Assembly (NCBI GenBank): GCA_023422005.1
Contig: JAEZSC010000004.1
Location: 1 to 64,000, forward strand
DNA from: Bacillota bacterium
GTDB taxonomy: Bacteria > Bacillota > Clostridia > Christensenellales > UMGS416
Direction of reading: 5' to 3'
Length of the DNA stretch: 64,000 nucleotides
Of the stretch, positions 7,531-15,548 are shown piece by piece. The notes beneath the pieces were generated by a model, which saw nothing but the letters and a program-made list of their open reading frames with translations, was not told the origin of the DNA and did not search any database. Numbering within the stretch: the first letter of the stretch is position 1; the number at the start of each line of letters is the position of its first letter. The position numbers and the translations under genes were made by a program.

Positions 7531-9447
7531 ATGCAAACTTTTTCCGCAGGCGATTATGACATCATCGTGACCGGAGCGGGCCACGCCGGCGTGGAAGCCG
7601 CGCTGGCAGCCGCCCGTCTGGGCCATAAAACGCTGCTGCTGACCATCAACCTGGATGGCCTGGCGCTGATGGCCTGCAACCCCTCCGTGGGCGGCACGTC
7701 CAAGGGGCACCTGGTGCGCGAGGTGGACGCGCTGGGCGGACAGATGGCGCTGTGCATCGACGAGACCTGCCTGCAGACAAAGCTGCTCAACACATCCAAG
7801 GGCCCCGCCGTGCACTCCCTGCGTGCCCAGGCCGACAAGAAAGCCTATCAGCGGCGCATGAAGCAGGTCGTGGAGAGCACCGACAACCTGCATTTAAAGC
7901 AGGGTGAGGTCGTGCGCATCGTGACCGAGGGCGGCCGCGTGGCCGCCGTGGAGTGCCGCGAGGGTGCGCGCTACCGCTGCCGGGCGCTGGTGCTGGCCAC
8001 CGGTGTATATCTCAAGGGCCGCGTCATCATCGGCGAATATACATCCTCCAGCGGGCCCTCGGGGCTGTTCCCCGCCGAATACCTAAGCGACAGCCTGCGG
8101 GAGCTGGGCTTGAGCCTGCGCCGCTTCAAGACCGGCACACCGGCCCGGGTGGACGGCCGCAGCATGGATTACACCGCCATGGCCCGCCAGGATGGCGACG
8201 CATCCGCTCCGCCGTTCTCCTTTTTGACCGACCGGGTGGATTGCCCCCAGCAGCCCTGCTGGCTCACCTACACCAACGAGCGCACCCACACGATCATCCG
8301 TGACAATCTGCACCGCTCTCCGCTGTACTGCGGCGTCATAGAGGGCACCGGCCCGCGCTATTGCCCCAGCATAGAGGACAAGGTTGTGCGCTTTGCCGAC
8401 AAGGCCGCCCATCAGGTTTTTATAGAACCCGAGGGGCTGCACACGGCGGAGATGTATGTGCAGGGCATGTCCACATCGCTGCCTGTGGATGTGCAGATCG
8501 CCATGCTGCGCACGCTGCCGGGCCTGGAACGCATGGAGCTCATGCGGCCGGGCTACGCCATCGAATACGATTGCCTGGACCCGATGCAGATGACCGCGGC
8601 GCTCATGGTGAAGACCGTGCCGGGCCTGTTCACCGCCGGGCAGATCAACGGCACCTCGGGCTATGAGGAGGCAGCCGCCCAGGGCATTATCGCCGGCATC
8701 AACGCCGCGCAATATCTGCTGGAGCAGCCGCCGCTGGTGCTGGACCGCGCCCAGGGTTACATCGGCGTGCTCATAGACGACCTGGTGACCAAGGGCGCCA
8801 ATGAGCCCTATCGCATGATGACCAGCCGCGCCGAGCACCGCCTGGTGCTGCGCCAGGACAACGCCGACCTGCGCCTGACCGAGCTGGGCCGGCAGGTTGG
8901 GCTGGTCAGCGACCAGCGCTATGGGCGCATGATGCGAAAACGCGAGCAGACCGAGCGCATGACCGCCCATTTGCGCGACGCGGGTTTGCGGCCGTCGGCG
9001 GCGCTCTCGGACATACTGCGGCGCGCTGGCGAGCAGCCCCCGGAGGGCACGGTGCGCCTGGCGGAGCTGCTCAAGCGCCCCGCCGTGCGCTATGCCGAGC
9101 TGGCTGCGCTGGACACCGGGCGGCCCGACGTAGCCCCCGACGCGGTGGAACAGGCCGAGATCGCCATCAAATATGAAGGCTACATCGCCCGCGAAAACCG
9201 CGAGATCGAACGCTTCCGCCGCATGGAGAGCCGTGCGCTGCCCGCGGACATCGATTACACCGCCATCGCCGGCATTCGCAAGGAGGCCCGGCAGAAGCTG
9301 AACGCCATCCGCCCGGCCAATCTGGGGCAGGCGGGGCGCATCTCCGGTGTTTCCCCGGCGGACATCGCCGTGCTCATGGTGTGGCTGGGGAAATACCCGG
9401 CAAAGCAAGACAGCGAAAAGGAGGAAACATGCAATGAAGGCGTCTGA
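7531..9447 (+). CDS. mnmG: tRNA uridine-5-carboxymethylaminomethyl(34) synthesis enzyme MnmG
   Basis: A 638-residue FAD-dependent enzyme that, with MnmE, modifies the wobble uridine of several tRNAs. The FAD-binding TGAGHAGVEAA starts at about residue 15, followed by NPSVGGTSKGHLVREVDALGG and the conserved NTSKGPAVHSLRAQ. The second signature GQINGTSGYEEAAAQG is near residue 370, and the C-terminal YEGYIARE helical domain is intact. Full length for the family (about 620-640). Neither mnmE nor rsmG is alongside. Its last 14 bases overlap the next gene, an oxidoreductase not usually linked with mnmG. Confidence 0.96.
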   Translation: MQTFSAGDYDIIVTGAGHAGVEAALAAARLGHKTLLLTINLDGLALMACNPSVGGTSKGHLVREVDALGGQMALCIDETCLQTKLLNTSKGPAVHSLRAQADKKAYQRRMKQVVESTDNLHLKQGEVVRIVTEGGRVAAVECREGARYRCRALVLATGVYLKGRVIIGEYTSSSGPSGLFPAEYLSDSLRELGLSLRRFKTGTPARVDGRSMDYTAMARQDGDASAPPFSFLTDRVDCPQQPCWLTYTNERTHTIIRDNLHRSPLYCGVIEGTGPRYCPSIEDKVVRFADKAAHQVFIEPEGLHTAEMYVQGMSTSLPVDVQIAMLRTLPGLERMELMRPGYAIEYDCLDPMQMTAALMVKTVPGLFTAGQINGTSGYEEAAAQGIIAGINAAQYLLEQPPLVLDRAQGYIGVLIDDLVTKGANEPYRMMTSRAEHRLVLRQDNADLRLTELGRQVGLVSDQRYGRMMRKREQTERMTAHLRDAGLRPSAALSDILRRAGEQPPEGTVRLAELLKRPAVRYAELAALDTGRPDVAPDAVEQAEIAIKYEGYIARENREIERFRRMESRALPADIDYTAIAGIRKEARQKLNAIRPANLGQAGRISGVSPADIAVLMVWLGKYPAKQDSEKEETCNEGV

Positions 9448-10513
9448 CGGCATGAACTACGCTCCCAAGGGAGAGAGCCGCCCGGTCGTGGGTCCCGGCG
9501 AATTCCCCTTTGCGGCGGTGGGGCTGGACCATGGGCACATCCATGGCATGTGCAACGGCCTCGTGGAGGCCGGCGGCCAGCTCAAATGGGTGTATGACCC
9601 CGACCCGCAGAAGCTGGACCGCTTCTGCCAGGCCTTCCCCCAGGCGCGCCGGGCCAGAAGCGAAAGAGAGCTGCTGGATGACCCGGAAGTGCGCATGGTG
9701 GCCGGCGCCTGCGTGACCAGCGAGCGCTGCGCGCTGGGCCTGCGGGTCATGGATGCCGGCAAGGATTACTTCACCGACAAGGCGCCGCTGACGACACTGG
9801 AGCAGTTAGCGGCCGCAAAGGCTGCGTGCCAAAGGACCGGCAGGAAATACGCCGTGTACTATGCCGAGCGGCTGCATTCCGAGGCGGGGGTGTTCACCGG
9901 CCGTCTCATAGAGCAGGGGGCCATCGGCCGGGTGCTGCAGGTGCTGGGCATGGGCCCGCACCGCCTGGGCGCCGCTGGGCGGCCGGATTGGTTCTTTCGC
10001 AAGGAGCAGTACGGCGGCATCCTGTGCGACATCGGCAGCCATCAGATCGAGCAGATCCTGTACTACACCGGCTCTCGCGACGCAACCGTGGTGCGCAGCC
10101 AGATCGCCAACTACAACCACCCGCAATACCCGGAGCTGGACGACTTCGGCGACGCGATGCTCGTGACCGACACCGGCGCCACGGGTTATTTCCGCGTGGA
10201 CTGGTTCACGCCCGACGGCCTGCAGATGTGGGGCGATGGGCGCAGCTTCATACTGGGCACCGAAGGCTTCATCGAGCAGCGCAAATACATGAACATCGGC
10301 ACAGACGATGGTCCGGATCATGTGTTCCTGGCCAACGGCGAAGGGGAGACGCGCTTCGATGTGCGCGGCAAGGTGGGCTACCCGTATTTTGGAGAGCTCA
10401 TTCTGGACAGCCTGAACCGTACGGAACACGCGATGACGCAGGACCACGCCTTCAAGGCGGCGGAACTCAGCGTCCGGGCGCAAATGCAGGCTGCGGTTCT
10501 TACTGCCAAGTAA
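9434..10513 (+). CDS. Gfo/Idh/MocA-family NAD(P)-dependent oxidoreductase
   Basis: A 359-residue Gfo/Idh/MocA protein, a family that oxidises or reduces sugars, inositols and related polyols with NAD(P). The N-terminal dinucleotide site is unusual: VGLDHGHIHGM replaces the common GxGxxG. The family's EKP motif reads DKA (FTDKAPLT), keeping the catalytic Lys. The CDIGSHQIEQ segment supplies the second-domain His. The ATG at 9434 has AAAGGAGG upstream and lies inside the end of mnmG, so it depends on mnmG transcription. A terminator follows. The convergent AraC regulator and the second Gfo/Idh plus isomerase beyond it suggest one sugar-oxidation locus. Confidence 0.82.
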   Translation: MKASDGMNYAPKGESRPVVGPGEFPFAAVGLDHGHIHGMCNGLVEAGGQLKWVYDPDPQKLDRFCQAFPQARRARSERELLDDPEVRMVAGACVTSERCALGLRVMDAGKDYFTDKAPLTTLEQLAAAKAACQRTGRKYAVYYAERLHSEAGVFTGRLIEQGAIGRVLQVLGMGPHRLGAAGRPDWFFRKEQYGGILCDIGSHQIEQILYYTGSRDATVVRSQIANYNHPQYPELDDFGDAMLVTDTGATGYFRVDWFTPDGLQMWGDGRSFILGTEGFIEQRKYMNIGTDDGPDHVFLANGEGETRFDVRGKVGYPYFGELILDSLNRTEHAMTQDHAFKAAELSVRAQMQAAVLTAK

Positions 10514-10530
10514 TTGCCAGAAGATGATAC

Positions 10531-10562
10531 AGCGGCTGCTCCGATGGGGTAGCCGCTTTTGC
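10531..10562 (+). terminator. Rho-independent terminator after the mnmG-oxidoreductase unit
   Basis: Seven-base stem AGCGGCT/AGCCGCT (10531-10537 with 10551-10557) followed directly by TTTT. It ends the plus-strand transcript before the convergent AraC gene. Confidence 0.75.
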
Positions 10563-10576
10563 TTGAGATTTCATGG

Positions 10577-11404
10577 TTAGTGCAACTGGCGAAACTGGGT
10601 CGGCGACATGCCGGCGATGGTCTTGAAAGTCTGGTTGAAGTAGCAGATGTTCTCAAACCCGCAGCGGGCTGCGGCCTCGGCGATGTTCAAATCCCGCTGT
10701 TCCAGCAGCAGGCGCTTGCAGTTGTTGATGCGCAAGGTGTTGATGTACCAAAAGGGCCGCATGTGCAGCGATTCTTTGAACAGCAGGCACAGGTGCCTGG
10801 GCGTGACACCGGCTTGCCGGGCCAGCAGTTCCAGCGTAAGCGGCTCCCCGTAGTGTTGTTCGATGTAGTGCAGCACCGGCTCCAGGCGCTTGTAGCGGTT
10901 TTCCCTGGGCCGGTTTTTGCCGGTAGGCGCGTTCCAAAAGAGGCTCACCAGCAGCTCGTATATCTGGCAGGAGATGTCCAGCTTCTGCGTGGGCCTCTGC
11001 TCCCGCAGCAGGCGCTCCAGCGCGCCGATGACGACGGCCGTGCGCTGTGGGTCGGGCAGCTCGAAGGCAGTGGAGCGGTCGATCTCCAAATAGGACAGGA
11101 TGGAAGCGGCGCCGCTGCCGCTGAAGGTGATCCAATCCACCAGCCAAGAATCCCCCATGGGTTCGTACCGGTGGGGTTCGTGGGGATAAAGGATCATGGA
11201 CATGTTCTCCCGCAGCACAAAGCGGTGGGAGCCGGCCTCCACCTCTCCCGAGCCCCGCAGGCAGCGAAAAAAGTGAAAATAATCATAGCCGTTGTCCCGT
11301 GAAATGCTGCGCTGCTCCTGGCTCAAACCGATGCTGGCCACATAGAGCGGCAGCGATAGATCCCGGGGTTCCAGGGTAAAGAAAGCGGAAATGCGCTCGG
11401 GCAT
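10577..11404 (-). CDS. AraC-family transcriptional regulator with N-terminal cupin-like domain
   Basis: A 275-residue regulator. The first 150 residues resemble the AraC ligand-binding cupin (FHFFRCLRGSGEVEAG and LYPHEPHRYEP). The last 100 carry two helix-turn-helix motifs, LELLARQAGVTPRHLCLLF and IAEAAARCGFENICYFNQTFK, with the closing GMSPTQFRQ. The ATG at 11404 follows GGAGGAAC. It is divergent from the Gfo/Idh-isomerase pair at 11618-13440 and probably activates it in response to a sugar-type ligand. Confidence 0.88.
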   Translation of the reverse strand: MPERISAFFTLEPRDLSLPLYVASIGLSQEQRSISRDNGYDYFHFFRCLRGSGEVEAGSHRFVLRENMSMILYPHEPHRYEPMGDSWLVDWITFSGSGAASILSYLEIDRSTAFELPDPQRTAVVIGALERLLREQRPTQKLDISCQIYELLVSLFWNAPTGKNRPRENRYKRLEPVLHYIEQHYGEPLTLELLARQAGVTPRHLCLLFKESLHMRPFWYINTLRINNCKRLLLEQRDLNIAEAAARCGFENICYFNQTFKTIAGMSPTQFRQLH

Positions 11405-11537
11405 GGAGTTCCTCCGTGCGTAACCGGTTTGAAGGTTGCCTTTCTGATTTGCCGATCCATCTAAATTATATTGTCTCGCTGGCCCGTTGCCAAGGGCAAT
11501 ATGCGAATATACCTAAATGTCGGTGAAAATCCAGCAA

Positions 11538-11566
11538 TTGTTGGCCGAGCTGTGCTGCACTATAAT
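11538..11566 (+). promoter_or_regulatory. Promoter of the Gfo/Idh-isomerase operon
   Basis: TTGTTG (11538-11543), a 17-base spacer and TATAAT (11561-11566), lying between the divergent AraC gene and the oxidoreductase start at 11618. Confidence 0.65.
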
Positions 11567-11617
11567 GGGCCTGCCGGATCAAGGCAGACGGCAAAAAAGG
11601 AAAGCGGAGGAACTACC

Positions 11618-12622
11618 ATGGACAAGGTACGCGTGGGACTGATCGGCTGCGGCGGCATCGCCAACTATCATGTGAGCCATTTGATCCAAATGCCTGATGT
11701 GGAGATCGTGGCGGTGGCGGACCCTGTGGAGGAACGGCGGCTGGCCATGGCCCAGAAGACCGGCGCCAAGCGCCTTTATAAGAATCACACAGAGCTCTAT
11801 GACGCCGAGGACGCCGGCGCGCTGGACGCCGTGTACATCTGCATAGAGCCCACCGCCCACACCGACACCGAGGAGCGCGCCATCGAAAAGGGCTGGCACT
11901 TCCTCGTGGAAAAGCCCATGACGCTGGACATCGCCAAGGCTGAGCGCGTCGCCGCCGCCGTGCAGGCCAAGGGCTTGCTGACCCACGTGGGCTTTCAGGA
12001 CCGTTATCTGGATGTCATCGAGCCCATCAAGGCCGAGCTGCCCAAGCACAAGACCGGCATTGTGTACGGCGCGTGGGTAGGCGGTATCCCCATGGTGTGG
12101 TGGTGGCTCAAGAAGTCCACCTGTGGCGGCCAGCTGGCCGAGCAGAACATCCACCTGGTGGACATGCTGCGCTATTTCTTCGGCGAGCCCAAGAGCGTGT
12201 ACGCCACGTGCTCCCGCGGCATCGTGGAGCCTTTTGCCAAGGATGGCGTGGAGTACGACACCGACGACCACTCCACGTGCGTGATCACCTTTGACAACAG
12301 CGTCACGGCCACGCTGTTCTCCGGCTGCTACGCCGACTACAGCAAGACAGGCTTTGATCACAACGGCCTTACGATCATCACCCACGACATGACCATCGAA
12401 TACAAGCTTCGCAATTCCACGAGCTTCATCACCGGCAAGGAGACCCACACCTGGAAGACCAAGGTGGATCAGGGCGTTACGCTGGACCGCACGTTCATGG
12501 ACGCCGTGAAGTCCGGCGACGGCAGCGCCATACGCTCTCCCTATGGCGACGCGCTCAAGAGCCTCAGGCTGGCCCTGGCCGCCAACGAATCCATGGAGAC
12601 AGGGAAGGTTGTGCATTTCTGA
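11618..12622 (+). CDS. Gfo/Idh/MocA-family oxidoreductase
   Basis: A 334-residue NAD(P)-dependent sugar oxidoreductase with a canonical N-terminal GLIGCGGIANYH and the standard EKP motif (FLVEKPMT). The second domain has GGQLAEQNIHLVDMLRYFFG, supplying the usual catalytic His. The upstream in-frame ATG at 11471 is rejected because the promoter lies inside that extension and GCGGAGG precedes the ATG at 11618. The stop overlaps the isomerase start by one base (TGATG). Together they resemble the dehydrogenase/isomerase pairs that process uncommon hexoses, uronic acids or inositols; the substrate is not evident. Confidence 0.88.
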   Translation: MDKVRVGLIGCGGIANYHVSHLIQMPDVEIVAVADPVEERRLAMAQKTGAKRLYKNHTELYDAEDAGALDAVYICIEPTAHTDTEERAIEKGWHFLVEKPMTLDIAKAERVAAAVQAKGLLTHVGFQDRYLDVIEPIKAELPKHKTGIVYGAWVGGIPMVWWWLKKSTCGGQLAEQNIHLVDMLRYFFGEPKSVYATCSRGIVEPFAKDGVEYDTDDHSTCVITFDNSVTATLFSGCYADYSKTGFDHNGLTIITHDMTIEYKLRNSTSFITGKETHTWKTKVDQGVTLDRTFMDAVKSGDGSAIRSPYGDALKSLRLALAANESMETGKVVHF

Positions 12623-13440
12623 TGACGAAGATACGACTGAGCTCCTGCATCGAGATGATGTTTGCGGAGGTTCCCTTTGCCGAGCGCGTTGCCCAGGCCG
12701 CCCAGGCCGGCTTTGCGGCGGTGGAGTTCTGGGGCTGGGAGGGTAAGGACCTGCCGGCCCTCACCCAGGCCGCCCAGGCCGCCGGCATCGCCGTGGCGGG
12801 CTGCTGCGTGGGCACACGGGACGCCGGGCGCGCCGCGCAATACGCCAAGGGCGCCATGCTTGTGGCCGGCAACGCGGCAACATATGCCGGGATGGTGCAG
12901 GAAACCATCGAGGCCGTTGCGCCTCTGGGCATTCGCACGCTGATCGCCACGACCGGTCAGGCCCTGGAAGGGGTGGACCGTGCCAGCCAGCAGGAGGCCG
13001 TTGTGGCGTGCCTGCGGGCCGCCGCCCCGGCGCTGGTCCGCAGCGGCGTTACGCTGGTGCTGGAGCCGCTGAACATTCTGGTCAACCACCGCGGGTATTA
13101 TCTGGACACCTCCCGGCAGGCTTTTGATATCCTGCGGCAGGTGGATTGCCCCAATGTGCGGCTGCTCTATGACATCTACCATCAGCAGATTACCGAGGGC
13201 AACCTCATCGACACGATCCGCCAGAACATTGGGCTCATCGGGCACTTCCACCTGGCCGACGTGCCCGGGCGCCATGAGCCTGGCACCGGGGAGATCAACT
13301 ACCGCAACGTGCTGGCCGCCATCGCCGCCACGGGTTACGCCGGCTACGTGGGCTGCGAATACAGCCCATCCGCCGGAAAAACCACGCAGGAATCGGCACA
13401 GCTGCTGCTGTCTCTGACCGAAGAGCTGAACACGCTATAG
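12622..13440 (+). CDS. Hydroxypyruvate isomerase-like TIM-barrel protein (sugar isomerase/epimerase family)
   Basis: A 272-residue xylose-isomerase-like TIM barrel. Its closest recognisable resemblance is hydroxypyruvate isomerase: LVLEPLN (metal Glu), LLYDIYHQQI (metal Asp and His region), IGHFHLADVPGRHEPGTGEINY and the late GYVGCEYSP (second metal Glu). The ATG overlaps the stop of the Gfo/Idh gene, so expression is coupled. A strong terminator follows. Likely role: isomerising a keto sugar or hydroxypyruvate-type intermediate made by the adjacent dehydrogenase; the exact substrate is inference. Confidence 0.85.
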   Translation: MTKIRLSSCIEMMFAEVPFAERVAQAAQAGFAAVEFWGWEGKDLPALTQAAQAAGIAVAGCCVGTRDAGRAAQYAKGAMLVAGNAATYAGMVQETIEAVAPLGIRTLIATTGQALEGVDRASQQEAVVACLRAAAPALVRSGVTLVLEPLNILVNHRGYYLDTSRQAFDILRQVDCPNVRLLYDIYHQQITEGNLIDTIRQNIGLIGHFHLADVPGRHEPGTGEINYRNVLAAIAATGYAGYVGCEYSPSAGKTTQESAQLLLSLTEELNTL

Positions 13441-13460
13441 AACGCATAAAAGCTCTGATC

Positions 13461-13494
13461 GCGCCGGCGGATATGTTCTGCCGGCGCTTCTTTT
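13461..13494 (+). terminator. Rho-independent terminator of the AraC-controlled operon
   Basis: Eight-base perfect stem GCGCCGGC/GCCGGCGC (13461-13468 with 13480-13487) followed by TTCTTTTG. Confidence 0.8.
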
Positions 13495-13525
13495 GTCGAA
13501 ATGGGTTTCTTTGGTGTTTCAATAT

Positions 13526-13554
13526 TTGACTATGTTTTTCCATGTCAATATAAT
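13526..13554 (+). promoter_or_regulatory. Strong sigma-A promoter for the M20 peptidase
   Basis: TTGACT (13526-13531), exactly 17 bases, then TATAAT (13549-13554). The peptidase ATG is 67 bases downstream, with a GAAAGGA ribosome site. Confidence 0.8.
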
Positions 13555-13621
13555 GGTTTGGTGGCACGGCCAGAATAAAGGCAACCCAAAGAAACAGCCG
13601 ACGCCATGAAAGGAACCCATC

Positions 13622-14992
13622 ATGATTGATCAAAAGCTCGACCAGGGCATATTGGCCTTTTTGAAAGAAAACCAGGACCGCATGTTCCGCGACATCGACG
13701 CGATGCTTTCCATCGACAGCGTCACCGGTGAGGCCGAGGAGGGCATGCCGCTTGGCCGCGCCATCGACACCGCCATCGACCGTATGCTGGGCATCTGCGC
13801 GCGCTACGGCCTAAAGACCCGCAACATCGACGGCGTCATCGGCGAGGCGGTGTGGGGCGAGGGAGAGGGCAGCGTGGGCGTGCTGACCCATGTGGACATC
13901 GTACCCGCAGGCGTGGGCTGGTCGCGGCCTCCCTTCGCGCTGACGGTGGAGGATGGTATCATGTACGGCCGCGGCGTCATAGACGACAAGGGGCCCGGTG
14001 TGGCGGCGCTGTATGCGCTGCTGGCGGCGCTGGCCGCGGGGGCAAAGATCAATAAACGCATCGTGCTGCTGTTTGGCGGCGACGAGGAGAGCGGCATGCG
14101 CTGCCTCAAGCGCTATTTGCAGACCGAAACCCCGCCGGATACGGCCTTCTCGCCGGACGCGGGCTTCCCGCTGATCCACTGTGAAAAGACCATCGCCCAC
14201 GGTTCGCTGTCGGCGGTCTTAAGCGCGGGCAGCGCGCTCAAGGCCATCGCCGGCGGCACCCGCGCCAACGTGGTGCCCAACCACGCCCAGGCGAGTTTGA
14301 GCGCCGTGCGGCCGGGCTTCGCGCCGCCGGCGGATGTGACGCTGCAGCCCGAGGGCGAGGGGTTTGTGCTGACGGCCAAGGGCGTGCAGGCCCACGGCAG
14401 CACACCGGACAAGGGCCGCAACGCGATCTCGCTGCTGCTGAGCGCCCTGGTGGGTGCGCTGCCCGAGGGAGACCCGGCCATCGAACCGCTGGCTGGCCTG
14501 CATGATCTGTGCGCGCCTTCCGACGGCAGCGGCCTGGGCATCGCATGCCGCGACGACGCCTCCGGGCCGCTGACGCTGAACCTGGGCGTCATCGGCGTGC
14601 GGGACGGAAGTATCCGCGCCGAGTGGGACATCCGCCACCCTGTCACGATCGATCCTGAGGAGAACTTGTATCAAACGCTGCCCAAGGCCGCTGAAGCCCG
14701 CGGCTGGTCCGCCGAAGCTACCGAGCACAAAGCTGGCATGTATCTGCCGGAGGATCACCCGCTGGTGGCCACGCTGATGGGCGTATACAACGACCTGACC
14801 GGCTCCCGGGAGCGCCCGTTGGCCATTGGCGGCGGCACCTACGCCCGCATGCTGCCCTGCGCCGCGGCCTTCGGCATGCTTTTCGAGGGGGACGAGGAGA
14901 CCGCCCACATGGCCGATGAGCGCGTTTCCGTAGAGACCTTCATGCAGGCCACGCGCATCTACGCCCACGCCCTGGCGCAATTGGGCGCATAG
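13622..14992 (+). CDS. M20-family dipeptidase (PepV/Sapep-like)
   Basis: A 456-residue cytoplasmic zinc peptidase. Visible motifs: LTHVDIVPAG (first metal His/Asp), YGRGVIDDKGPGVA (bridging Asp), GGDEESG (catalytic and metal Glu) and the C-terminal GGGTYARMLP with EGDEETAHMADE supplying the last His. Order and length match PepV-type dipeptidases, which cleave short peptides for amino acid supply. It is a single-gene transcript with its own consensus promoter. Confidence 0.88.
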   Translation: MIDQKLDQGILAFLKENQDRMFRDIDAMLSIDSVTGEAEEGMPLGRAIDTAIDRMLGICARYGLKTRNIDGVIGEAVWGEGEGSVGVLTHVDIVPAGVGWSRPPFALTVEDGIMYGRGVIDDKGPGVAALYALLAALAAGAKINKRIVLLFGGDEESGMRCLKRYLQTETPPDTAFSPDAGFPLIHCEKTIAHGSLSAVLSAGSALKAIAGGTRANVVPNHAQASLSAVRPGFAPPADVTLQPEGEGFVLTAKGVQAHGSTPDKGRNAISLLLSALVGALPEGDPAIEPLAGLHDLCAPSDGSGLGIACRDDASGPLTLNLGVIGVRDGSIRAEWDIRHPVTIDPEENLYQTLPKAAEARGWSAEATEHKAGMYLPEDHPLVATLMGVYNDLTGSRERPLAIGGGTYARMLPCAAAFGMLFEGDEETAHMADERVSVETFMQATRIYAHALAQLGA

Positions 14993-15045
14993 TTCTTTCT
15001 TTCCCGAATTCCTGAAAGGCATCTGAAATAGGAACGGCACCAAAG

Positions 15046-15132
15046 GTCGTCTGCCGGCGGTTGTCGGCAGACGACACGCTTCACAAAGTGCAATTTGTCC
15101 AAATCGCCGGCGACGCAGCAGCGTCGGCGATG
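15046..15132. other. Two strong hairpins in a 310-base gene-free stretch
   Basis: The interval 14993-15302 has no gene. It holds a perfect 11-base inverted repeat, GTCGTCTGCCG (15046-15056) with CGGCAGACGAC (15065-15075). A second hairpin at about 15103-15131 pairs ATCGCC and CGACG with CGTCG and GGCGAT around a two-base bulge. Neither is followed by a T-run, so they are not simple terminators. They could be RNA-processing structures, a small RNA or a relic repeat. Confidence 0.5.
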
Positions 15133-15146
15133 ACTAGCATGAAAGC

Positions 15147-15175
15147 TTGCGTTTGGCCGTAATATATTGTAAGAT
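15147..15175 (+). promoter_or_regulatory. Probable promoter for fmdB-murA-GT2
   Basis: TTGCGT (15147-15152), 17-base spacer, TAAGAT (15170-15175). The first gene downstream starts at 15303, leaving a leader of about 120 bases. Confidence 0.5.
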
Positions 15176-15302
15176 GAGGTGTGCTTGCGGCAAAAAGCGC
15201 ACGGGTCAAACCGGGTGACCCCAATTTTGCTTTTTCTTTTGGCATACTTACTCATACGCGGGCGGCCCCCGCGCATATTGATATGGTTTTCAGGTGATAT
15301 TA

Positions 15303-15515
15303 ATGCCGATGCTGGATTTTAAATGCACGAAATGTGGAGCCAGGTTCGAAGAGCTGGTGTTTTCCTATAATAAGGACAGCGTGCGCTGTCCCGATTGCAA
15401 GAGCGGCGATCTGACCCGTGTATACGAGGGCAAGTGCCTGGGCGGCGGGGGCAAGAGCCGCTCCTCCTCCTGCGAGGGCAAGAGTTGCTCGGGCTGTTCA
15501 GGCTGCTCCCATTGA
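15303..15515 (+). CDS. FmdB-family zinc ribbon protein with Cys-rich tail
   Basis: A 70-residue protein. The first 40 residues are an FmdB-type zinc ribbon with CTKC and CPDC pairs. A Gly/Ser/Lys-rich segment follows, then a cysteine-rich tail (CSGCSGCSH). I start at ATG 15303, preceded by AGGTGA at five bases; the track-extending GTG at 15294 overlaps that ribosome site. FmdB proteins are small putative regulatory or metal-sensing proteins without an agreed function. It is 33 bases upstream of murA and probably co-transcribed. Confidence 0.75.
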   Translation: MPMLDFKCTKCGARFEELVFSYNKDSVRCPDCKSGDLTRVYEGKCLGGGGKSRSSSCEGKSCSGCSGCSH

Positions 15516-15548
15516 TTTGGTCGTCGAACCGGTTCGGAGGGTATCTGT

